Shown one piece after another: positions 1-5,719 of a DNA stretch of 7,505 nucleotides (the first letter of the stretch is position 1; each line of letters starts with the position of its first letter). This DNA is from an uncultured Bacilli bacterium (GTDB lineage: Bacteria > Bacillota_I > Bacilli_A > RF39 > UBA660). Location: positions 1-7,505 of the forward strand of contig CALVRF010000062.1 in NCBI GenBank assembly GCA_944358495.1. Direction: 5' to 3'. Position numbers and translations under genes: made by a program. The notes below the pieces were generated by a model. That model ran no database searches and was not told the DNA's origin. It saw only the letters and a program-made list of their open reading frames with translations.

Positions 1-1
1 A

Positions 2-37
2 TTAATTCATCAAGGCAGTATAATCAAAAAAGTATAG
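2..37 (+). CDS. possible 3' end of a plus-strand gene (very uncertain)
   Basis: One plus-strand frame is open from the window edge to a TAG at 35-37 and reads LIHQGSIIKKV. A plus-strand intrinsic terminator begins 25 nt further on, which is where a gene ending here would be expected to terminate. The fragment is only 11 residues and I do not recognise it. A second frame is open to a TAA at 43-45, and a possible leftward promoter overlaps the same bases. It is listed only so that the left edge is described. Confidence 0.18.
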   Translation, partial: LIHQGSIIKKV

Positions 38-59
38 TTTCTTAAAAGAATTTTACCAA
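31..59 (-). promoter_or_regulatory. possible leftward sigma-A promoter
   Basis: Read on the minus strand there is TTGGTA (54-59), a 17-nt spacer and TATACT (31-36). These match the vegetative consensus at 4 of 6 and 5 of 6 positions. The spacer contains the imperfect inverted repeat TTCTT-AA-AAGAA (39-50). Transcription would leave the window to the left. It conflicts with the idea that a plus-strand gene ends here, and chance matches are common in such AT-rich DNA. Confidence 0.3.
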
Positions 60-62
60 TTT

Positions 63-85
63 ATTACGCCACGGCGTAATTTTTT
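63..85 (+). terminator. intrinsic terminator for a plus-strand gene to the left
   Basis: ATTACGCC (63-70) and GGCGTAAT (73-80) form an 8-bp perfect stem around AC, followed by T at 80-85. The T-run lies only on the plus side, because on the minus strand the hairpin is followed by AAATTGG. This gives it a direction. It is also the most GC-rich palindrome in the region, so an operator upstream of the possible leftward promoter is an alternative reading. Confidence 0.5.
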
Positions 86-129
86 ATAAAAAACATCATT
101 TTCTTACGATTGCATTATTTATAAATAAT

Positions 130-150
130 AAAAGCCCCCTTTTAGGGGAC
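130..150 (-). terminator. intrinsic terminator ending the candidate RNA or comEC transcript
   Basis: On the minus strand GTCCCC (150-145) pairs with GGGGGC (139-134) around the loop TAAAA, followed by TTTT and then AT-rich sequence. The second base pair is a G-U wobble that exists only in minus-strand RNA; the plus strand would have a C-A mismatch there. No T-run follows on the plus strand, so the direction is clear. Confidence 0.7.
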
Positions 151-362
151 TATCTATATTAAACGCTAAATGCATTAGCGGGCTGTTTAGATGATAGTAT
201 AATAACTATCATCTTCATCAACATAAAAGTAGCTACTTTAAAATAGTTTAAGGTCTTATGGGGGTGACCATATAGATTTTTACCTGCGGAAATAAAAATT
301 AACTCAGGCCTGATTTTTTAATTACGAGAGATTACTAGTAACAAAACCATAGTACTCTACCT
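130..362 (-). ncRNA. candidate structured non-coding RNA, family not recognised
   Basis: This stretch downstream of comEC has no open reading frame of note but is dense in hairpins when read on the minus strand. In RNA order: a bulged helix 350-358/327-337; a helix 315-320/293-298 with inner TCA/TGA arms around GGCC (304-313); GGTC/GACC (266-269/252-255) with a ten-base loop containing CCCCC; AAAGT/ACTTT (226-239); a perfect 10-bp stem 205-214/189-198; CGCTAA/TTAGCG (164-180); and an intrinsic terminator at 134-150. The 8-mer at 270-277 is fully complementary to 152-159 and would enclose four of these hairpins as a multibranch domain. I see no clear promoter, only a TATATT (365-370) with a weak -35, so a processed or structured comEC 3' UTR is possible. 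I see no tmRNA, RNase P, SRP or T-box signature. The raiA RNA family or a 6S-type RNA are untested options. Confidence 0.45.
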
Positions 363-468
363 TTAATATATCCATTTTAAAGAGTTATATGTATTAAATA
401 ATTTTTTACTGTCTGATTTACTAGCCTCTCCATTAATAATATATTCTGATTACGAATTTTTGTATAAA

Positions 469-2544
469 CTATTGTAAACAAGTTTGAATTTTTAATCGAT
501 TTTTTTTCAAAATAAACTTAATACTGCCATCCTTATCAGTTCGGTAAATAATTGAATCATTTAAATTTTGAAGCGTTTTTTTATGCGGATGACCATATCT
601 ATTATTTTTTTCCGCACTTATCAGCGAATATTTCGGTTTAATTTCATCGATAAAAGCTTTGCTCGAACTTGTCCTACTACCGTGATGTCCAACTTTTAAA
701 ATATCGACTTCCGGTAAATCATAATTATTTATTAAATAATTTTCACTTTTCTCACCTGCATCTCCCATAAGCAAAATATTCTGCTTTTCGATTTTAGTAT
801 AAATAATTAAGCTGTTTTCATTCTCATCAGCCGTTTTATAATCATTTAAAAAATAAAATTTAACATTCCCTACCTTTAAAATCTCTTTTTGAAAATGGTA
901 ATGTTTTATTTTTTGCTTTTGAGCATATTTTATTACTTGTTTTTCTAAGTCATTATCATTTTCCTTATTTAAAATAATATTATCAACTTTAAAATTTTTA
1001 AGCAAATTTAAAGTCATTCCTGCATGGTCAAAATCTCCATGCGTCAAAACCAAATAATCTAATTTACTAATGCCCTCACTTCGCAAATAAGGAATTAACT
1101 TATTAGTCGCTAAATCATAAGGTTCACTTCCATCATAACTCATCTGTCCGCCAGTATCAATTAAAATATTGCCCATATTATGTTTTAACTTAAGCAAAAT
1201 ACTATCGCCTTGACCAACATCAATCATCGTTAACGTATTTTCACTACTCAAATAATTAATATTCGCATGAATCGTTAATGTAATCAAGACCAAAACCAAA
1301 CCTCTTTTTTGCTTTTTCACTAATTTATATAAAGCATAAGTTATTAAAACATAATATAAAATAAGTAAAATAATATCTACATGCTTTAAAACTAGGTTTA
1401 ACCCAGCCTCACTAATAATTAATGACAAATCTTCCATTAACGTAACTAAAGTATAAAATAGACCATCTAATGGTTTAACCACCAAAGTTATTAAAGATAA
1501 AGGATAAATAAATAACGATACCAAAGGCACAAAAATAATATTAATAAATGGTGATAAAAGATTAATCGTAAAAAAATTATTAATCAATATTGGCATACTG
1601 GCTAAAAAAGCTATCAAAGAAATAATAAATGTTTGATATAAATACCCTTTGGTATTTTGAATTAAATCACTAAAAAGAATTAAATAAAATGTCGTCACAA
1701 ATGATAAAAGAAAACCAATATGATAAACCATATAAGGATTATAGAGTAAATAAACGCTTAAAACTAATAACAATATATACATCGTTTCTATTTTTAAATT
1801 AAACATTTTAGTAAAAGTTAAAATAATAAACATTAAAGTTGCTCTTACAACCGATGGCGTAAAATTAGTTAAAAACATATAAAACATTAGTGCTAAAATT
1901 ACAATCGTATAATTAATTTTTTCCCTTTTATTTACTTTATTTAAAATAAATAAAATAATGCCAGCAATAATTGTAATATTCAGACCCGAAATAGCTAGTA
2001 AATGACTAATACCATTCACTTGATAACTATTCATCGCTTCTTCACTAACGAAATCCGAATTACCTAAAACAAACGAATTTAAATAGTCTTTACTTTGATA
2101 ACTATTAATATGGTCTTGCAGACTATTTTTTAATTGATAAAAAATACTGTCATCTTCACCTAAAATCATAATTTTATCGGCCGTAAAAGTATAATTAATT
2201 TTTTGACTTAATAAATACTTTTGGTAATCAAAAAGATTAAAAATTGTTCTTGAACTAGGTTCCTTTATTTCGCCAATCGCTTTAATTTTAAGACCTACCC
2301 TACATTCAAACTCTTCATAATAATTAACTAAGATTTTCTCCATAACTAAAGTATCATTAACCGTCAACTGATAACCATTAGTTTTCGTTTTACAGTTAGT
2401 TATCGTCCCCGTTACCATTTTTGTATCGAGCCCAAAATTACTTACTGGTTTTTCCGTAAGACTAAAGCTAATATAAACAATAGCCACTAAAAACAATAAT
2501 AAAATACTAATTCTAAGTGGTGATTTTATCCTTAATTTTTTCAA
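469..2544 (-). CDS. comEC: ComEC/Rec2 DNA uptake channel with metallo-beta-lactamase nuclease domain
   Basis: Inner-membrane channel that moves one strand of transforming DNA into the cytosol; the C-terminal domain is thought to degrade the other strand. The 691 residues fall in the usual range of the family. In order: membrane segments near residues 10-29; a soluble N-terminal domain with two cysteines (C51, C81), possibly the disulfide known in this family; the multi-spanning competence domain (about 155-420) containing the hallmark HLLAISGLN at 181-189; and a metallo-beta-lactamase fold from about 440 with DVGQGDS (443-449), the metal motif HGDFDH (502-507), MGDAGE and GHHGS (619-623). All catalytic signatures are intact, so an active protein is expected. 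The start is TTG, supported by AGGAGA 8 nt upstream; both lie inside the end of comEA (32-nt overlap), so translation is probably coupled. The stop is TAG. No terminator directly follows; the next is at 130-150. Confidence 0.96.
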   Translation of the reverse strand: MKKLRIKSPLRISILLLFLVAIVYISFSLTEKPVSNFGLDTKMVTGTITNCKTKTNGYQLTVNDTLVMEKILVNYYEEFECRVGLKIKAIGEIKEPSSRTIFNLFDYQKYLLSQKINYTFTADKIMILGEDDSIFYQLKNSLQDHINSYQSKDYLNSFVLGNSDFVSEEAMNSYQVNGISHLLAISGLNITIIAGIILFILNKVNKREKINYTIVILALMFYMFLTNFTPSVVRATLMFIILTFTKMFNLKIETMYILLLVLSVYLLYNPYMVYHIGFLLSFVTTFYLILFSDLIQNTKGYLYQTFIISLIAFLASMPILINNFFTINLLSPFINIIFVPLVSLFIYPLSLITLVVKPLDGLFYTLVTLMEDLSLIISEAGLNLVLKHVDIILLILYYVLITYALYKLVKKQKRGLVLVLITLTIHANINYLSSENTLTMIDVGQGDSILLKLKHNMGNILIDTGGQMSYDGSEPYDLATNKLIPYLRSEGISKLDYLVLTHGDFDHAGMTLNLLKNFKVDNIILNKENDNDLEKQVIKYAQKQKIKHYHFQKEILKVGNVKFYFLNDYKTADENENSLIIYTKIEKQNILLMGDAGEKSENYLINNYDLPEVDILKVGHHGSRTSSSKAFIDEIKPKYSLISAEKNNRYGHPHKKTLQNLNDSIIYRTDKDGSIKFILKKNRLKIQTCLQ

Positions 2545-3193
2545 ACGTTGAATCTCCTATTCCACTAACCTCTTTTAACTGTTCAATCGTTTCAAACGGA
2601 CCATTTTGGGTGCGATAATCAATAATCGCTTGGGCTTTACTTTCGCCAATACCATCTAACGTTTGTAATTCTTCTAAAGTAGCCGTATTTAATGAAACTT
2701 TGCCCGTCGAAGTCGCCCCCTCACTAGTCTCTTCTTCTTTTGGAATTAAAGGTTCTTCTAATTCATCCGTCACGCAAGCATCGTTAACTTCTGGACACAC
2801 AATAATCGGTTCTTGTTCATCCTCTTTTAATTTTTCAACTTCAGCTTTTGAATAAACTAAAATAACCATCTCATCCTTAACTTTTTTACTAAGATTAATT
2901 ACTGATGTATCGGCATTATCTGTAAGACCACCAGCCTTATTAATAACGTCCATTACCCGAGAGCCTTCCTCAACCTCATATAACCCCGGTTTATTAATTT
3001 GGCCCTTAATGTCTACTTTAAAAATTTTCTTAACATCTTCCTCAGTCTCTTCGGTAATCACCACATCTTCTTCAATATCTTCTTCCTGATTTAATAAAAA
3101 CAATAAATAAAAATTTAACGCCACCAATAAAGCCACAATAACACTTAAAATAATAATCGGTTTATATTTTAAAATAAGTTCCTTAAAATTCAT
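2513..3193 (-). CDS. comEA: ComEA membrane-anchored DNA receptor (SLBB plus helix-hairpin-helix)
   Basis: Binds double-stranded DNA outside the membrane and passes it to ComEC. I start it at the ATG at 3193, giving 226 residues, because AAAGGAGG directly precedes it; an upstream in-frame TTG at 3244 is itself the -35 box of the promoter. In order: short cytoplasmic end, membrane helix (about 12-34), acidic linker, SLBB domain (about 58-114, with KGQINKPGLYEV and AGGLT), a second acidic linker holding CPEVNDAC (C133, C140), and a C-terminal tandem helix-hairpin-helix (about 165-224: SLNTATLEEL, LDGIGESKAQAIIDYR, VSGIGDSTFEKIK). The domain order is that of Gram-positive ComEA. First gene of a two-gene operon with comEC; the comEC start codon and ribosome site lie within its last codons. 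The stop is TAG. Confidence 0.95.
   Translation of the reverse strand: MNFKELILKYKPIIILSVIVALLVALNFYLLFLLNQEEDIEEDVVITEETEEDVKKIFKVDIKGQINKPGLYEVEEGSRVMDVINKAGGLTDNADTSVINLSKKVKDEMVILVYSKAEVEKLKEDEQEPIIVCPEVNDACVTDELEEPLIPKEEETSEGATSTGKVSLNTATLEELQTLDGIGESKAQAIIDYRTQNGPFETIEQLKEVSGIGDSTFEKIKDKITT
2553..2558 (-). promoter_or_regulatory. ribosome binding site that supports the TTG start of comEC
   Basis: AGGAGA on the minus strand lies 8 nt before the TTG at 2544-2542. No ATG lies at a suitable distance, so this site decides the non-ATG start. It lies inside comEA codons, meaning ribosomes finishing comEA pass over it. Confidence 0.7.
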
Positions 3194-3196
3194 TTT

Positions 3197-3202
3197 CCTC
3201 CT
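3197..3202 (-). promoter_or_regulatory. ribosome binding site that fixes the comEA start
   Basis: AAAGGAGG followed by AAA and then ATG at 3193-3191. The 3-nt gap from AGGAGG is short but the match to the anti-Shine-Dalgarno is complete. It rules out the longer reading that begins at 3244. Confidence 0.8.
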
Positions 3203-3216
3203 TTCTATTACCCCTA

Positions 3217-3244
3217 TAAATATCATACGATAGCAAACAGTCAA
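3217..3244 (-). promoter_or_regulatory. promoter of comEA-comEC
   Basis: Minus strand: -35 TTGACT (3239-3244), 16-nt spacer, -10 TATTTA (3217-3222) preceded by TGA, an extended -10 element. The predicted start near 3210 leaves a leader of about 17 nt. It sits immediately downstream of the ftsW terminator, so the com operon seems to be an independent unit. No ComK- or ComX-type box was recognised. Confidence 0.6.
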
Positions 3245-3261
3245 ATTCCTTGCTCTCCAAC

Positions 3262-3289
3262 AAAAAAAGCCTAAAATTAATTAGACTTT
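3262..3289 (-). terminator. intrinsic terminator of ftsW, overlapping its stop codon region
   Basis: On the minus strand AAAGTCTAA (3289-3281) pairs with TTAGGCTTT (3274-3266) around a 6-nt loop, giving 9 bp including one G-U wobble, then seven T (3268-3262). The wobble pairs only in minus-strand RNA. The stem begins right at the TAA of ftsW (3292-3290). Confidence 0.75.
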
Positions 3290-4453
3290 TTAAACCTTTA
3301 TTTTTTTATTCTTCGTTTCGATGTTTACTCTTTGAACCATCGCCAAAGCGGCAATTAACGCAATGGCAAAACTTCCACCATAACTAAAGAATGGTAACGG
3401 AACTCCAGTTAATGGAATTAATCCAAACATTCCACCTAAATTAACAAAAATATGAGCAAAAATAAAGCAAGCAACACCTAAACATATATATCTACCTCGT
3501 AAAGTCGAAGCCCTGGCGGAAATTAATAAAATTCTCCATAAAATAATACCATAACCAATGAAAATAAATATCGTTCGATAAATTCCATATTCTTCAGCAA
3601 TTATCGCAAAAGCTGAATCCGTATGTGGCTCTGGTATATAAGAATATTTTTGTTTACTTTTACCAATGCCAAGTCCCCATAGGCCACCATCATTAATAGC
3701 AATATAACTATTACAAACTTGATAGCCTCCAGATTCGTATTGCCCGCACGGGTCAAGCCATGAAGAAAACCTCGACATACGAGCCTCATTTAACACATCA
3801 TCACTTTGCATAGAATTATAAATGAAAAAGCCTACAACCGCCAATCCTACCAGTAAAACACCATATTTAAGTTTATCAATTTTTAAAATTGGACTAGCTA
3901 ACAACATTACAAAAATAATAAATAAAATAATTAATAATGTTCCTAAGTCTTTTTGTAAAAAAACAATCGCTGGAATAATTAAAGCCACAATTAAGATCTT
4001 TCCAATCATCTCATAGTGCGGAATATTAGTCGTTCTTAGTTTTCGATAATATTTCTCAAATAAAATCGCCAACATCGCAATAATTACTGGTTTAGATAAT
4101 TCACTAGGCTGCAATTTAACAAATTTTAAATCAATCCAGTTATTAGAACCACTTACCGCCTCAGACTGCCATGCAATAATATTTAAAATAATTAAAACGA
4201 TAAAAAATAAAGGAACTAAAGTTTTGTATTTTTTTGTATCAATTTTTAAAATCACTAAAGCAATCGCTACACCGATTAAAATAAACATTAATTCCCTAAA
4301 AAAGTAATAATAAATAGAGACATCATAATTGACCACCGCCGCCCTACTTGAAGCTGTAACAATAGTTAAAAGGCCAAAAACAAAGCCAACTATCGTTAAT
4401 ATAAGTAACGGTTTATCTAAATCTCTAAAAATCTTCTTAAAAGACTGGCTCAT
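3290..4453 (-). CDS. ftsW: FtsW/SpoVE-type SEDS peptidoglycan polymerase
   Basis: Multi-spanning membrane glycosyltransferase that polymerises lipid II, normally with a class B penicillin-binding protein at the septum. The 387 residues and about ten hydrophobic segments fit the SEDS family. Signatures in order: SGSNNWIDL and KLQPSELSKP (about 113-132), KDLGT, the extracellular catalytic loop with D234 in WLDPCG, GYQVCNSYIAIN, GGLWGLGIGKSKQKYSYIPEPHTD, EEYG, and near the C-terminus GVPLPFFSYGGS. QKYSYIPEPHTD is closer to FtsW/SpoVE than to RodA, which typically has NFLPEQHTD. Cysteines C236 and C247 flank the catalytic Asp region where Trp and a hydrophobic residue are more usual. The ATG start has AGGAGG 6 nt upstream. 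It appears monocistronic, with its own promoter and terminator. RodA cannot be fully excluded without a tree. Confidence 0.9.
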   Translation of the reverse strand: MSQSFKKIFRDLDKPLLILTIVGFVFGLLTIVTASSRAAVVNYDVSIYYYFFRELMFILIGVAIALVILKIDTKKYKTLVPLFFIVLIILNIIAWQSEAVSGSNNWIDLKFVKLQPSELSKPVIIAMLAILFEKYYRKLRTTNIPHYEMIGKILIVALIIPAIVFLQKDLGTLLIILFIIFVMLLASPILKIDKLKYGVLLVGLAVVGFFIYNSMQSDDVLNEARMSRFSSWLDPCGQYESGGYQVCNSYIAINDGGLWGLGIGKSKQKYSYIPEPHTDSAFAIIAEEYGIYRTIFIFIGYGIILWRILLISARASTLRGRYICLGVACFIFAHIFVNLGGMFGLIPLTGVPLPFFSYGGSFAIALIAALAMVQRVNIETKNKKIKV

Positions 4454-4475
4454 TTTTGTCCTCCTATCATATAAT

Positions 4476-4504
4476 ATGATATCACAATATGTTTGTTTTT
4501 TAAA
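4476..4504 (-). promoter_or_regulatory. promoter of ftsW
   Basis: Minus strand: TTTAAA (4499-4504), 17-nt spacer, TATCAT (4476-4481) preceded by TGA. The start of transcription would fall near 4469, only about 16 nt before the ATG. A palindrome ATCATAT-A-ATATGAT (4466-4480) overlaps the -10 and start region and could be an operator. Confidence 0.5.
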
Positions 4505-4571
4505 TGGTGATAAAGATAAAAATGTAAAATTAGGTGTTTTTAATAGTCGTTTTGTGTTAAATGACGTACAC

Positions 4572-4577
4572 TATACT
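4572..4577 (+). promoter_or_regulatory. possible -10 element of the tiny membrane-protein gene
   Basis: TATACT matches the -10 consensus at 5 of 6 positions and would place the start near 4584, with a leader of about 16 nt. No good -35 sits 16-18 nt upstream; TTGTGT at 4552 is only 14 nt away. An activator or an alternative sigma factor may be involved, but I could not match a specific sporulation sigma consensus. Confidence 0.4.
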
Positions 4578-4599
4578 AGAGTAGATAGGAGGTTTTTAT

Positions 4600-4755
4600 A
4601 TGTATTACTATGGCGGATATCAAGGCTATGGTTGCGGAAACCCATGTGGTGGCTACCAAGGTGGTGGATATGGCGCTGGATACGGTGCAGCTATTGTCTT
4701 AGTATTATTTATTTTATTAGTAATTATTATCGGTGCTCGTGCATTTGGTAATTAA
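4600..4755 (+). CDS. tiny Gly/Tyr-rich single-span membrane protein, YjcZ/SscA-like
   Basis: A 51-codon gene with ATG at 4600 and AGGAGG 7 nt upstream (4587-4592). The protein has a Gly/Tyr-rich N-terminal half (residues 2-29) with two cysteines, C12 and C16, then one strongly hydrophobic segment at 30-46 (IVLVLFILLVIIIGA) and a short tail ending RAFGN. This layout, aromatic-glycine repeats followed by a VLFILLVII-type helix and a small-residue end, is that of the tiny Bacillus YjcZ family, which includes the small spore coat assembly protein SscA. Function in this organism is unknown: spore or envelope assembly, or a toxin-like peptide, are all possible. It is the only plus-strand gene of the window apart from edges, divergent from ftsW and closed by a strong terminator, which supports its being real despite its size. 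Similarity is by eye. Confidence 0.8.
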   Translation: MYYYGGYQGYGCGNPCGGYQGGGYGAGYGAAIVLVLFILLVIIIGARAFGN

Positions 4756-4784
4756 AAAAAACAGACCTTTGAAGTCTGTTTTTT
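4756..4784. terminator. bidirectional terminator between the tiny gene and the NUDIX gene
   Basis: An 11-bp perfect stem, AAAAAACAGAC (4756-4766) with GTCTGTTTTTT (4774-4784), around a 7-nt loop. The A-run and T-run make it work on either strand, serving both convergent genes. It starts right after the TAA of the plus-strand gene and contains part of the TAA of the NUDIX gene. Confidence 0.85.
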
Positions 4785-5277
4785 AGTCTTTGAAGATTAG
4801 ATGTTCCACTTTATCATTAAATTCTATACCCTTTTTAATTATTTTTTTGAAATTTTCCATTAGAAACTTATAATTATCAATTTCATTTAATTTTATCCAT
4901 TTAAATTTTGATTTCCCATCATGGATTTCGTCTAAAGAATCATATTCTTTATTGTCTAAATAACCGGTTTTAGTTTCACTTATTTTGGTAATAAAATAGA
5001 AACCAAGTTCATGATAACGAGTTTTATTAGGAAACGTTAAAAAAGCTTCTAAAAAATATTTTAAGGTTAGTTGAGACGTGATACCTAATTCTTCGATTAA
5101 TTCTCTTTTTATAGCCGTTTGGATATCCTCGTTAAAATCTAAACGGCCACCAGGAAACATATAAAAATCGTGTTTCCCTTGCCTTTGCATTAAAATCTTT
5201 GTCATATCTTCATTAAAAATAAGCGTTCTTACGCAAGCATTAAACCTTTTACTATCCTCCTCAATCGTTATTACCAT
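4783..5277 (-). CDS. NUDIX hydrolase
   Basis: Hydrolyses a nucleoside diphosphate linked to another group; the substrate cannot be told from sequence. The 164 residues carry a complete Nudix box at 44-66 (G44, E50, R58, E59, E62, E63, G65, consensus GX5EX7REUXEEXGU), the metal-binding catalytic helix. It is preceded by MFPGGR and the strand KILMQRQGKHDFY. A W residue and acidic patch (about 110-125) lie towards the C-terminus. The layout resembles MutT-like or ADP-ribose pyrophosphatase-like proteins. The ATG at 5277 has AAAGGAGG 4 nt upstream. Only 32 nt separate it from ndk, most of them the tail of the ndk terminator, so I see no room for its own promoter. Read-through from the HD-ndk unit or a promoter within ndk is likely. 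The stop codon lies in the shared terminator. Confidence 0.9.
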   Translation of the reverse strand: MVITIEEDSKRFNACVRTLIFNEDMTKILMQRQGKHDFYMFPGGRLDFNEDIQTAIKRELIEELGITSQLTLKYFLEAFLTFPNKTRYHELGFYFITKISETKTGYLDNKEYDSLDEIHDGKSKFKWIKLNEIDNYKFLMENFKKIIKKGIEFNDKVEHLIFKD

Positions 5278-5295
5278 AATTCCTCCTTTATATGC

Positions 5296-5328
5296 AAAAA
5301 AAGACTTTTTTATCCAAAAAATCTTTTT
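5296..5328 (-). terminator. intrinsic terminator of ndk, containing its stop codon
   Basis: Minus-strand stem of about 13 bp: 5328-5322 with 5304-5298, a G-U wobble (5321/5305), then 5320-5316 with 5310-5306, loop 5311-5315, followed by T down to 5296. The ndk TAA (5312-5310) lies in the loop and upper stem. The stem is nearly all A-U, so termination may be partial, leaving read-through into the NUDIX gene. Confidence 0.6.
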
Positions 5329-5708
5329 ATTTCAATTTCGGCATTTTCTACTGAATCAGAGCCATGAACTAAATTTTCTGATTTATCTTTAGCATAGTCG
5401 CCTCTAATTGTTCCAGCTGGAGCTTCTAACCCATCAGTAGGTCCCATAATATTACGCATACCAGCCACAACATTATCACCCTCAACAATCATGCCAACCA
5501 CTGGTCCAGAAGTCATATAACTGACAATTTCTGGGAAAAATGGTTTATCAGCTAAATGAGCGTAATGTTCTTTTAAAATAGTTTCGTCTAAATTCATCAT
5601 TTTCATATCAGTTATCTTATAACCTTTGTTTTCAATTCTTGTAATAATTTCCCCAATTAACCCACGCTTATAAGCATCAGGCTTAGTCATGATATAAGTT
5701 CTTTCCAT
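5310..5708 (-). CDS. ndk: nucleoside diphosphate kinase
   Basis: Transfers the gamma phosphate of ATP to nucleoside diphosphates through a phospho-histidine, supplying NTPs and dNTPs in the cytosol. At 132 residues it is at the short end of the family (about 130-150). The catalytic and nucleotide-binding set is complete: K9 in TKPDAYKRGLIG, Y49, R85, T91, R102 in AGTIRGDY, N112 and active-site H115 in NLVHGSDS. The ATG at 5708 follows AGGAGA by 8 nt, and this ribosome site touches the TAG of the upstream HD gene (11 nt between the genes), so the two are almost certainly one transcript with possible translational coupling. A hairpin terminator overlaps the end of the gene. Minor oddity: GPTDGLEAPAGTIR in place of the common GATNPxxAxPGTIR, which should not affect catalysis. 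Confidence 0.97.
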   Translation of the reverse strand: MERTYIMTKPDAYKRGLIGEIITRIENKGYKITDMKMMNLDETILKEHYAHLADKPFFPEIVSYMTSGPVVGMIVEGDNVVAGMRNIMGPTDGLEAPAGTIRGDYAKDKSENLVHGSDSVENAEIEIKRFFG

Positions 5709-5719
5709 ATTGTTTTCTC

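Noticed and set aside
130..468. tmRNA, RNase P RNA, SRP RNA or T-box leader
   Set aside because: None of the hallmark motifs I know (tmRNA Ala-like ends and tag, RNase P GAGGAAAGUCC and ACAGAA, SRP GGAA tetraloop helix, T-box GGGUGG) is visible on either strand.
1..468. Riboswitch leader for a minus-strand gene to the left
   Set aside because: No minus-strand start codon with an open frame follows the terminator within the window; the one ATG near position 10 hits a stop after one more codon. It remains possible only if the gene starts beyond the edge.
3194..3244. Longer comEA reading from TTG at 3244
   Set aside because: That TTG is part of the TTGACT -35 box, the added residues would be encoded by promoter and ribosome-site sequence, and the ATG at 3193 has a full AGGAGG.
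3601..4016. Short open frames of 62-64 codons overlapping ftsW
   Set aside because: They lie wholly within the well-supported ftsW gene, have no ribosome sites and show no recognisable protein features.
4329..4751. 140-codon plus-strand open frame across the ftsW 5' end and the tiny gene
   Set aside because: It runs antisense to ftsW and then in the wrong frame through the tiny gene. The Trp/Arg-rich end is the frame-shifted reading of Gly/Tyr codons, and there is no ribosome site at its start.
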